A stretch of 64,000 nucleotides of DNA, taken from positions 747,514 through 811,513 of the forward strand of contig CAADRB010000019.1 of the NCBI GenBank assembly GCA_900708905.1, written 5' to 3'. The position numbers and the translations under genes are program-made. The notes under the pieces were generated by a model. That model worked only from the letters and a program-made list of their open reading frames with translations, searched no databases and was not told where the DNA came from. Source of the stretch: Hymenolepis diminuta. Lineage: Eukaryota > Platyhelminthes > Cestoda > Cyclophyllidea > Hymenolepididae. Of the stretch, positions 12,901 to 23,856 are shown one piece after another; positions within the stretch are counted from its first letter, which is position 1; each line of letters opens with the position of its first letter.

Positions 12901-15900
12901 GCCACGGAAAACTTCTAAACCCAACAAGCAGTTTAGTTATCCAAAAGAGGAGCGAGTAAATATAATTTAGATTGAGTTTTTCAATGAAGTTGCAAATTTT
13001 CTTATTTAAGTTTTCAGAAACCATTAAATTCGCAGAAGAATATATAAAGGATCGTCTGATTCAGGCTACTCGACCAAACAAAGATGCAAGTCAATGATTT
13101 TGATAATAATATCTTCATTTGTAAAGAAATATAATTTTTATTTGTTTACTTTTAGAGAATAGTACGAGGATTTGTGGATCATATGCCGAATGGAACCTCC
13201 AACTTTCGGGCTGCTTTAAAGGAAGCATTTACCTTGCTTAATATTGTAAGGAACCACCATGATTTTATATATGTATTATTTTTATATAATTGATAAGACA
13301 GTGAGAAAGCTAAGTAAACCAGCGCCGCATTAATGAAATAGGTCAAGTCACTCAAATAAGTTGTAGAATTCGTGGTCTGATATAATTTATGGTAAGTTCT
13401 ATCTTCATTTGAAGGTACATTGCCTGAAATGGGCCGCTTTAAGCTATATTCCCCTGTTATTCGCCACTCCATATCCTCAGAAGTGCTGTTGAGAGGATGG
13501 GAATCTCTTAATATTTACAGTTACCAGATGTTGATCTATTTATTTATGGCTGTTTTTTATGAATAAAATTTTTAGTCAGTCAATAAGACTGGAATTAATC
13601 GCTGCAACAAAATGATTATTTTGATAACCGACGGTGTACCCGATGATTATGAAGATCTGTTTGAAAGGTACAACCCAGAGGTAACTACCTAATTTTGTTT
13701 CATACGTGACACTCTAAAGTTAAATTAACATCAGGGTTGCTGTGAATAATGAGAATATAACGATTGCGCTTCTACTTTCAGAAAAACATTCGAGTTTTCA
13801 CGTTTCTTCTTGGTCAGCACTCAGCTGATGAGACAATACCTCGTAGAATCTCGTGCAGAAATCGCGGTATGTTTTACTCATCGATTTTTGTAGGAATTCA
13901 ATCCCATGAATGTAACATATTATACCTTCTATTTTGCACTAAAAGAAAGATTACCGAAAAATCTCTGTAAGACCATCTGAATAGCGGTCGACAAGTCGAA
14001 TTTCGCAGCAATCTTTTGTAACTGACTGCTTTTGTAAACAGAGAGATAATATCGAAATTTATAATTAAAATTTAATAAACTTTTAAAAAATCCTTTTTTA
14101 AATGTAATTTTTACACTGAAGGTCAAAGTTGAATGTTTTTTATCGTCTACAGGGATGGACGCCAATATAGCTAATTTGGCTGACGTAAAAGAAAATGTTT
14201 TGGTGGGTTTGATCTTTGTGATATGTAGTAACTAAATTACTAAAAGAATTTTTTTAATTTTCTTGATATATTAATAGAAGTATATAGACATTGTGGCCAG
14301 ATCAAATGCTATTTTGGATGATTCTTTTGTCCGTTGGAGCGGCGTAACCAAACAACAGCTCAATTTGATTGTAAATTATATTTATTAAATGTATTGACGA
14401 TGATTACACAGTTCTTATTAAAAGACATTTGCTTCCTATAAATTAATTCTACTTTATGCTCATTAGATATTCGAATATAAATAATCATTCATATTTATAT
14501 TCATAATCATTTCTTCATATTTCGAACGCATCTGTTTTTTTTAAGGTTTTGTAGATTTTTATCACTAATAACTTAGAAGTAAATAGTTTTGAAATAATTG
14601 AGAATTTAGATATTTGTGGTTTTAATGTAAAATTTTGGGTCCAATTTATAAGTTTTTATATATTTTAGAAAATCACGCCTGAAAATTTTACCCGGCCGCA
14701 TGAACCAACTCCTGTAAGCTATTACTCTTTGATAAATATTAGGATATAATCTGAGATATAATTATTTCCTTTGCCTAGAATGTGACAATGGTAGGGAATA
14801 GGACACTGATTGAGGAAGTTATGCAGGAAGATGAATTTGAACCAAGCAATTCCACTAAGGTAATTGAATAATTGGTCAAATGATCTTTGATTGCATGATT
14901 ACTTTGATTTTTATTGTCATATTCATCAGTTCCAAAAGTTAGAGAAGACATGGATTCATGTTTGAATGGTTGTTAGACCGGCATTGCGTCCTATCTAGAG
15001 TGAGGGCAAACGCAAATCCTGATAGCGCGAAGAGAAATCAGACATCTAGGCCGTTCAGATTAGAGGTACCAGCATAGTATAAACAAATATTTATTAGAGA
15101 TCTTGTAGATTAGGTATGTTAACATGAAAGGGCTAAGTATCTTAAAGGATATGAAAGATGGGCCAAGAGGCATGGAAGAATACATAGGTGAGAGGAAGCG
15201 ACCACCTTGATACAACGATCACAACGATCCGGAGCTCAGGATCCTCAGTGATCTACGCTCTGTGTCTCTGTTAGTCTATGTGCTGGAGTGCATACGTCCA
15301 TTTTGGGATGATGAAGTTGCTCGCTTAGTCTGCTCCCAGTTCTTTAGTAGCGACGTGCTTAGTGGCTTATAACATCACTACAGTAGCCTCTACAGGTATG
15401 GAAATTTTATAACGTAAAATCCTCGGCTATTATTATGATTCAACTTATCAAAAATATCTTGAATTCGATTTGTAAAAGAACCACTTTCATCTGATCTAAA
15501 AGTGATTATTAATTATTCAATCTCTTTAGCCACCGATGAAACCCTTTAAAACAAGAGAGAATCAATTCTTTATAACACTATCGAGAGCAGCTTACAACAA
15601 GACCAATGCAAGCGTAAGTATCAGATAAAATTATAAGTTTAAAATGGATCGATCTTGAGTGCTTTACTTAATTTTTTTCAGATTGAATATAATAAAGGAA
15701 TCTTGCTAGGAGTTACTGGTCTAGACATTCCAATGGATGATTTTCAGGATGCTCTAAGGAGCTGGAAGGTTGGTTCTTTTTATTTTTCAGTGTTATATAT
15801 TATAATTCATAAGATCCTTTCTTTAAATGTGGAATGTTTTTTGAAGGACAATCAAGTTAAAATAAAAATCTTACTTCTAACTTTATTTGCTTATTTATCT

Positions 15901-18900
15901 TTAGAGCGGACCGCTTTCGTACTTCTTCGGAATAACAAACAACGGATTCATCCTTTTTCATCCAGGTTATCGTCCATTGGTAAAATTCGTCATGTAATGA
16001 TAAGAATTGACTTTTTTAGCATGGAACACAATTAAAACGATATTATCGTCACGTGGATGTGGATGAAGTTGAACAATCACTTGATTTTATACTCAATCCA
16101 GTGAGTCTAACATATTTGTTTAAAACTGGTAATATTCGACATAGTGCGCTAACTACTTATTTAATTAATTTCAGCACACTGCTCTTCCAAACTACAATTC
16201 TTCGGTGAGGTTCACATCATAGAATTACATGATGACACTTGTTCTTGATAACACATTCTCTAATATTTTTAGCTAAGGAGAATGATGATTGATCGATTGA
16301 CAGCATCAACTATTTTCACAACTATCGAAACTCCTGAAGATTTCGTGAGTTTCATCTTATTGTCTACTTTTATTTAATCCTTCTGATCTAATAAACTTAG
16401 TTAAAATTTATCATCAATGATGTTATTTGGATAGAGATTTTTAGCTGCCAAGTTTACTTCTATTCGGAGTAGAGATGAATGAAAATTGAAGACACTGATC
16501 CTGAAATCCAAGGATTTTTCCTAAAATCAAATTGTTTTCGGCGCTTTATTTTCCAAAAGGCCTTATCAGCTTGATGTACTTTCGAGAATAAAATTAGCAG
16601 GAAGACTGTTGAACGGGTGTTGTACTGAATACTTCCTTCTCCAAATGTCGTTAAGGAAGGTTTGTAGATGTGTGTGTTTTTGGAGTAGCGAAATAATTTC
16701 CATTTGTCCAAGAACAGAAGAAAGTAAACGTCTAGAAATGTATGAGTTTAAGATTGACTGCCCGTATTTATCATGTCTTCAAAGTTACGTGTAGGTCAGA
16801 TTTTGATAGCTGAAGTTTATAGTTACTGCAAGCCAAATTAACTTTTTTTGTTACCTAATGTCCTTTCGCCCAAATTATGTTATTATCTATTCAAGAGCAA
16901 GAATTATTATACTAAATCATGTGAGAGCATCTGAACTTGAAGAATGGCAAAATACTCTAATGAGGAGTGAGATCTAGAGAAAGACTGAGTAGAAATAGAT
17001 GGTGAAGTTAAGGCACTAAATTTCTTACTTTGTTGGGATTCTGGATGCTTCGAGTTTGTCACTTTTGCATAATGAGTAAAGTTAATTTCTAATGTACCAC
17101 TATTCTAAAGTTAAAATATCTTGATTTGACCCTAGGTTCTTGGGTTAATCAACTTCCATGATTTTCAGAAGTTAACAAAAATTTGATATATTTGAATGGC
17201 TAATTACTCTACCTCGAGTTATCTCAATTTTATTATTACGATCAAGAACAAATAGGTAAGATAGGAAAAGGTATAATTAACATTATCTGAGTGTATTAAA
17301 TTTTTTTTAAGGTAAGCCAGAGATAATCTACCTTGAGCTACCATTCAAACGAATGATAAGTATTATAATCATCTATTGTTCTTGATGCACTTAGCTATCT
17401 GGTCTACCAATGGTAAAGAAGGTTTTCACTGCTCCGCTTCCCGACACTCCATTCGTGTTTGGTCTTTCGGTGAGATGGGTTGGTAAGACTAATCGTGGAT
17501 TTCCTGTGCCAAGATACGACACCACTACCTTCTGGCGTCAAGGTAACGTCCGAGGTAAGATCGAAGAGATGACAACATAGCCCTTTGCTTTTATTCATTA
17601 TTTATTAGCACTTATTTTTTATATAAAGAAAATATACCAAATAATAAATAAATTTTACTAAATGGAAATTGGAAATGGAAAATGATTTTTTCATGTGGAT
17701 CAAAAATTATGATTGATTTTTCATGATTTGACTTTTTTTATTACTTATAAAAAGCAAAATCGAATAAGTATATCTGCTTCCACAATAGCCTTCTCAAACG
17801 CTTTATGATGGAATACGTAAATATTTCAATAAATTGAGTTTTATCTATTCACATTTGATTGTTTAGCTGCAGATACTCGAGTTCTCAATCCTCAGTTAAA
17901 AAATCCAGCTGAATCCTGTGAGCTTGATGATAGTCTTTATTATGGATCAATGTTATCCCCAACGTGAGTATTTTTCATAATTGAGTTTTTATCATTATGA
18001 GGTTGTTAGATGGTTTTTCTAATGTTTTTTTCCCTCTGAATAGACCATTTTGCAAATTCCGACGACAACAACTGATTATTTTCCTGAATGATCCTCTTTG
18101 TGCCTTAAGAAAAGCTGTCACAGACAAAGCGCTTCGAGAAGAAAATGATTGTAAGCCTTTGGTAGATTAACTTTGCTTAAATGAAATAAAAATCCACCAG
18201 TTAATGCAACCATCGCCTCTATCTCTAAAGGTGATTGGGACCATGTTGGAAGAATTTTCATGGATGCCAGAGCGACAGCTAATATTTATGATCATTGGAG
18301 AAAAATGACTAATCATCAGGCTGTCAGAGAGTTCGTTTTTATTTCAAAATCTAATAATGTGCTTGTAGGTTTGATATCAAACAAGCTTTCAGTATACATC
18401 AATCGGGCTTCCTTCGATATTATAACTACTCTGAAGCTACTTTTGAGTAACTTTACCAGTACTTATTTTTAAGCAAAATGCGGTCAAATGTTTTTAATGA
18501 AACTCCTGTATTTTTAGAGGGTTTTTAGATGAAATTAATAAAGGTGTCGAGGGACCTATCTACAAATCTACAGTACTTCAGTCAACATTTTATGAAAATA
18601 TGAAAATGCTGGTATTTAGACCACCTCCAAAACAGAGTATGTTCCCACTTAAACAAAGTGATTGTTAAATAATAATCCTTTATTAGTTTTCAGAACTTAT
18701 ATAGAAAAAAATATAACTGTTCCAATGGTTGTTTCGGGAGTGATAATCAACCCCTCATCTGAAGCAGTTGCTATGGGAATAGCGGGAATTCAATTGAGTT
18801 ATCAGAAGTTCGTGGAAATATTCGATTCAATTGCTAATGGCTGTGATTCAATTGACTGTATCAAGTGTAATGGTACTGGGATGCAGTGTTTCTTGACTAC

Positions 18901-21900
18901 TACTGCAGGTCAGATTATCCTCTCAACTCATGGTGAAAAAGCTGTATGTTATTTGGCCCTTGCTTAAATGTACTGGATATAGCAAACGGGCTATATTTGA
19001 TCAAGATTCTCAATTACAGGTCAGTCAAAACGTTAAGGAACTGGATTGCGCCTTAATGGAAGTACTTGTTGCTGAAAATATTATAGTAGAGTAAGTGGGG
19101 ATTGTTTTATTTTTCGTTATAAAATTATTCATATATAATATTTGAATGATCATTTTCTTGTAGGCATGAAATATACGATTTTCAAGCTATCTGCATTGAA
19201 GCAGTTACACCAGATCTCAACTTCGCTTCAAGGTTATTTTCTGTGAGTTAACATGTCAGATTTATTGCATAAGTTAGGATGTTCTGAAGCTAACAATGGG
19301 GGAAAGAACATTAAAGCGGTCCATGAATTTAAAAAAATTTTGCTTTTAAATTAAATGAAATCTACAAATTGAATTTACAATGAACAGTTAAGAATGGCAA
19401 AGCGCCCCCCTTTAATCATATTCACTAATGTTGAAGGAAGCGTTATCTAAATTAGCATTTAATAAGGGATCTCATAGCTATTCCTTGTTCCACGGCAATA
19501 AGATCTCTCCCAGCCATTGTTACCTCATGCTGGTCTGCATGCTTGCAAATACTCCCGTGCTAGCTAGCCGGGTTGCCAGCTTAGTCTGTTTCCAATTCCT
19601 CAGAAGCAATGTGCTCGGTGGCTTACAATGTAATATTCCAATAAAACTAAAGTAGCGCTAACCCCAAGTAAAGTTACCGTAATAATCTGACTGAGTTAGG
19701 CATAAAGTTGTTCGTCTTTAATCTAATGATATTAATGACTGCCAGTATAGAACAAACTTTTCCCAAACTAGAAAAATAAGAGTTGAGACAGACCGGTGGT
19801 GTTTGGATGATGGCACAGGAAAAGAGAAAGGAAAGTATGGATAGTTGGAAATAGGAGAGCTGGATTATACGTCACAATTTTGTGTGTGAAGGTGAAATTA
19901 TTTTAAAGGGTGAAATAGAAAGTTAATTGGTTTGATCTAATCTATGGTTCACACAGCCACCTATTGGTCACTGCATTCGAATTTCATGTTGACTGTGTTT
20001 GACCTGGTTTATTTGGCCAAGTGGGTTAAGCGAAACTATGGCTATTGGATACTACTGCGCGTTCTAAAAAACGTACTCTTAATCACCCCATTTTTACTCA
20101 TTTCAGCCCATTGCGTGTATAATCAAACTTATCGGAAAAGTCATTAACGAACTGATAATGTAATTATTTTGTTATTATCAAGTATATATATATATATATG
20201 TACCGACTTTATCTATCAACTCTTCTATTAACGTTTATAGTTTATATTACTCAAACGTATTATACAATTTTTTTTCCTTAAAGTTTTCTTACATTGCGTT
20301 CATAACCATAAATTTTAGTACAGTTTGTGGATTTAAATTACGCTTTAGGTTCATAACTTCTTGGTGGCTACTTGGTCCTAAGGCTGCTGCGCAAGGTATG
20401 TTTATGAATAGTTTTGATATCTTTATTAATATTTTATAAACCGACTTTAAAAGTATAAATATAATTAAAGTTGGTCAAAAAGTCAACGAAGCACGATAAT
20501 TGGTTGCTTTGAGCTTATTTATATACTACTGTAGTGGATGCTACACAAATAAGCCGTTTTGGTAAACCTCAGTGATCCTCTTAGAAGTCCTACTAGTTGC
20601 TAACACGTGCAACTTGCCTCTAGTAGAGTCCTCTAGTATACATTTGTCCCAGATATCAGCTAGGCTATGGCCAAAGTGTCAAGAACAAAGAAAGTATTGA
20701 ATGGAGAGTTTACTGTACTCATATTTAAACTATCAGCATGTTTGGTCATTAAATATGATAACGCCACGCTGTAGGAATATTGATCGCTGATTGGCTGGGA
20801 AGACCACCACACACGTCTGCACTTTCCAGAATTTTCTAGCGCACGCGATTTTTCCTTGATCAGCCTTGGTAGCGTTGTGAACTCCATAGTACTTTGTTAG
20901 AAATTAAGCAATCCTTTAGAATCATTATCTCACTTCAAATTGATTTTAAAGAATAATAATTCTTTTATTTAAATTTTATTAGGGATGTGGGAAACTCTGC
21001 CCTCAATCCAGAGCGAGTTTACAAATTTCAATGACCTCAAGGCTCGATCGGACAGTTCACCCTATGGCGTTCGAGATGGAAATGATCAATTCAGCTATCC
21101 ACAATATGGTGATATCGATTACTCTCTTCCATCCCGAACTGGCGGCTTGGGAAGCAATCGTGATTACGAAATTCTGAAACCGTTTGAATCTCCACAGACC
21201 TCATTCACTGATCCTCCTCCCCCTCCTGCGTCAAATACTGATTCACCTCCAAGATCTGAATCGACGGAAAGCGCAGGTGATGAAGAGGATGGAGAAAGCG
21301 CAGAACTTCCATTTTTCTATGAGACGGCTCAATTCTACTCTCAGAAAAATTATGTATTTGAAGACCCTGAAGATCCCTGGCTAATTCAACAACAAGCTTT
21401 TGCCGAGCTTAAAACATGTTATGCAAATGAACCGAATTTAAATCCCCCGCCACTATCGACAACACCAATTCCATCAGTCTATTTAAATACATCCATCAAT
21501 GAGACTCTTGACGTAATTGACCTCACTGACGCGGTGAGCCCTTCTGGAGAACACGTTCAGATATACTCCAATAATGTGACACTGGTAAATGCGACTGCAG
21601 GTAATGCTACAAAGACTTCCACGTCTCGCAAAGTGAACACTATACCTGGAACCCTCCTGAGATGTGTTCAGCGTATAGTACAAATGAGATGTCACGCTGC
21701 GGTCCATAGTAATAATCAAATCGGTCGTCAGGCTTGTGAGGTCATGTGCGATGCTGTGAGACAGCGAATGCCCCAGCTGACAGAATTCTTGCATGACTGC
21801 AGACAGCCTCTGGATGCCTGCACCCAGAGACATAGTATTTTCTACTTAAATAAGGGGGCTCATGCAGTAAGTGTTCAACAAGAGACATACGGAGGTGGAC

Positions 21901-23856
21901 CCAAGCCAAAGGTGCACACTGGAACCTATTGTCCAAAATGTGGAAATATGTAAGCTTTATTAATTCTTTTATCCAATGTCATCAACGTTGTGTGTGTTTT
22001 GTTATTTTTTAACCTTTCAGTGATTACGCCATTGCCTCAATACCAAATACCAATCTCTTACTCATTGTAACTTCTAAACTACCTGGAAAACCTTCAATCA
22101 ACTGCAATTGTGAATGCAAAAGGCGTTATCGATATGGAACACAGCTAAAAGATATCCTTTTAAAAGGGTTATTTATTTTTACAGCAATAGTTGATATCAA
22201 AAGTAAAGTTTAAGCTAGGAGATTAGATATTTTCTTTAATTGTTGCTCTGAGGAAAACTTTTTTGTATTGCTTGAGTAACGTAAGGAATGAATTCATATC
22301 TATAAGAGATTGAGTGTTTTCTTTACTATTTTGAAATAATAAAATATTGGAATGAAATAAGAGTTAGCCTTATGAATTGTCTTATTAATAAATGCAAACT
22401 TTACATTAATGTCATCCTTAACCGCCTAAATACGTGATAATTCGGTGCCGAGGACTCAAACCTACCGACGAGATCCAGTGACACCAAAAACTTGTGAAAT
22501 GGTTTCTTACAAGGTGAGTAGAATTTATAATTTTAATATATTTATTTGACGTTTTATTCATAGTTTGGCAAAATATTAATCAAAATGAGGTAATAATTGG
22601 ATTTGTTTATTAATATTCTAGGCTATGTTAGGAGGTGATGTTTTATCAACACACTCAATCATAGAGAACGTTTAAAGACATCAGCTACCAACTATCACGT
22701 CTGCAGTATCTGTCTATCAACAGATTCTTGATGTTATTACCAAATCATTTTGGCAAAAATGAATAGTTAAATTTCGTTTCGATGGGAAAGACAGGGCTGA
22801 AAATATTAGATTATGTTATTTTCTTGGCCTTAGATTTTTATTTGTCCTCCACCCCCTCCCCTCCCCCTCGTTTTTTTTTAAAGTTTGTCAGGTTGAGATA
22901 TTCGAAGATCTTATTTTAGAGTTCTTTTGAATTCAAACGTTGGACGTTTTTATCATTTCACAAACAAATCTATTTGATAGTAGAAAAAAAATGTACGTTT
23001 CGAATTGTAGGACGAATGGATGGATGGTAGTGTGGCGGATGCTACAAAAATATGTCCTCTTGCTACACCTAAGTAATCCTTCTAAGCAGTTCAAATAGCC
23101 TCTAGCAGAGTCCTCTATCATCAATTTACCTCCAAATTACCTAGGCCATGCCCGAAGTGGTAAGACCCGGAAAGATGCTGAGTGTAAAGGGTTTATTGGT
23201 CACGTCTATGCTACCGTGATTCAAAAGCTTAGTCATTAAATACAAAACCACGCTAGGCTGCAGGGATCTCGATTGCTGATTGGTTGAGGAGGTCTCTGCA
23301 TCCGCGTCCGCGCTTGTTCTCTACGCGACCGGTTACATACTGCACCTCTCAGAAAGTTCTAACGCACGTAATTCAATCAGCCTTGTTAGCGTTGTGAACC
23401 CCACAGCAGTGTTTGTCCTAACAGGTAATTTGTTTTCAAATGTACAAATTCATTCATCAGATAGTCATATTTATCAATTAATAACAGCCCCATCGAATAA
23501 ACGACATTTTTTTGGATTTTACACAACGAATTTCGACTTTAGTAAAGATGTTGGAAATGTTCAGCTTTCTCAAGAGACATGTTCCTAAGTGGGAAATTTA
23601 AATTTAATAATTAACTGAAAGTAGTGAATTTGTAATGCTTTATTTGCTCTTGAGATTAATGTTTGCTTTAATATTATTTTTATTTTATATATTAAATAAT
23701 TATGTAAACATAACAGCAAAAGAATTCGGTTATCTCAAACAAATTTTATTTCAGGTTGAAAATCACTCGACATGTCTCAATGGAGCACAATGCTATTTTC
23801 CCAACGTATTTGCATGTATAATCGCGCTTTTGCTCTCCATGCTCAGGTTTACTTAA
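9912..23856 (+). CDS. Voltage-gated calcium channel alpha-2/delta subunit (complete, ~37 exons)
   Basis: This is the auxiliary subunit that promotes surface expression of Cav channels. Exons: 9912-10006, 10042-10120, 10164-10283, 10612-10671, 10750-10930, 11317-11448, 11524-11590, 12645-12795, 13011-13085, 13156-13245, 13576-13680, 13782-13866, 14153-14202, 14278-14370, 14669-14713, 14779-14859, 15530-15613, 15682-15768, 15905-15979, 16020-16100, 16175-16204, 16273-16344, 17395-17554, 17867-17963, 18044-18150, 18201-18330, 18369-18446, 18518-18636, 18687-18943, 19020-19090, 19164-19242, 20107-20159, 20349-20395, 20983-21949, 22021-22167, 22453-22513, 23755-23856. They give about 1470 aa; the family is usually 1000-1200. 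Seen: signal peptide (1-31); VWA_N (LKWQYF, near 210); VWA with MIDAS motif DKSGS (near 261) and ITDGVPD; Cache-like regions ([20 protein letters not shown]; later [15 protein letters not shown]); hydrophobic WWLLGP; a 322-codon exon; IPNTNLLL; Cys-rich C-terminus and GPI-type hydrophobic tail. Which vertebrate paralogue is closest is unsettled. The weakest junction is the 22167 donor. Confidence 0.93.
12170..12310. repeat. Purine-rich tract with GT-rich simple repeat (alpha-2/delta intron)
   Basis: An A/G-rich stretch (GAGAATAAGAGAGAAAGAGA and following) runs into an interrupted GT repeat at about 12278-12300. It lies in the 1 kb intron between exons ending 11590 and starting 12645. A similar purine-rich plus GT pattern is at 30530-30665, so both may belong to one dispersed repeat type. 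Confidence 0.4.
15060..15410. repeat. Dispersed repeat C, copy 1 (alpha-2/delta intron)
   Basis: The best-matching part is 15275-15405. It shares with 19520-19660, in the same orientation, TGCTGG..TGCAT, GCTTAGTCTG and GTGCT.(A/G)GTGGCTTA with similar spacing. The flanking A/G-rich tract (about 15130-15210) resembles the one after copy 2. It is probably a retroposon, but I do not recognise the family. Confidence 0.5.
19500..19880. repeat. Dispersed repeat C, copy 2 (alpha-2/delta intron)
   Basis: This is the partner of the copy near 15275-15405, in the same orientation; the blocks GCTTAGTCTG and GGTGGCTTA.AA are conserved. It sits in the intron 19243-20106 and is followed by a purine-rich stretch, as in copy 1. 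Confidence 0.5.
20187..20202. repeat. TA dinucleotide microsatellite
   Basis: A short run of TA units lies in the intron between the exons ending 20159 and starting 20349. It has no visible function. Confidence 0.7.
20529..20900. repeat. Dispersed repeat A, copy 1 (alpha-2/delta intron)
   Basis: About 370 bases match 23028-23422 in the same orientation. Shared blocks in the same order are GGATGCTACA, AGT.ATCCT, GCCTCTAG.AGAGTCCTCTA, TAGGC.ATG.C, CTGATTGG and AGCCTTG.TAGCGTTGTGAAC. It lies in the intron 20396-20982. No coding potential or terminal repeats were recognised. Confidence 0.8.
23028..23422. repeat. Dispersed repeat A, copy 2 (last intron of alpha-2/delta)
   Basis: This second copy of the 20529-20900 repeat lies in the intron 22514-23754. 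It is more CpG-rich than its surroundings (CCGCGTCCGCGC, near 23300) and is clearly diverged from copy 1, so the insertions are not recent. Confidence 0.8.

Noticed and set aside
13826..13840. Hammerhead ribozyme core (CTGATGAG)
   Set aside because: The octamer here encodes alpha-2/delta residues, and neither this nor the similar site at 42481 has the second conserved GAA block and stems at the right distance.
16460..16794. Short open frames on both strands in the intron after exon 16273-16344
   Set aside because: They are in an intron fixed by flanking alpha-2/delta exons and show no motif of their own.
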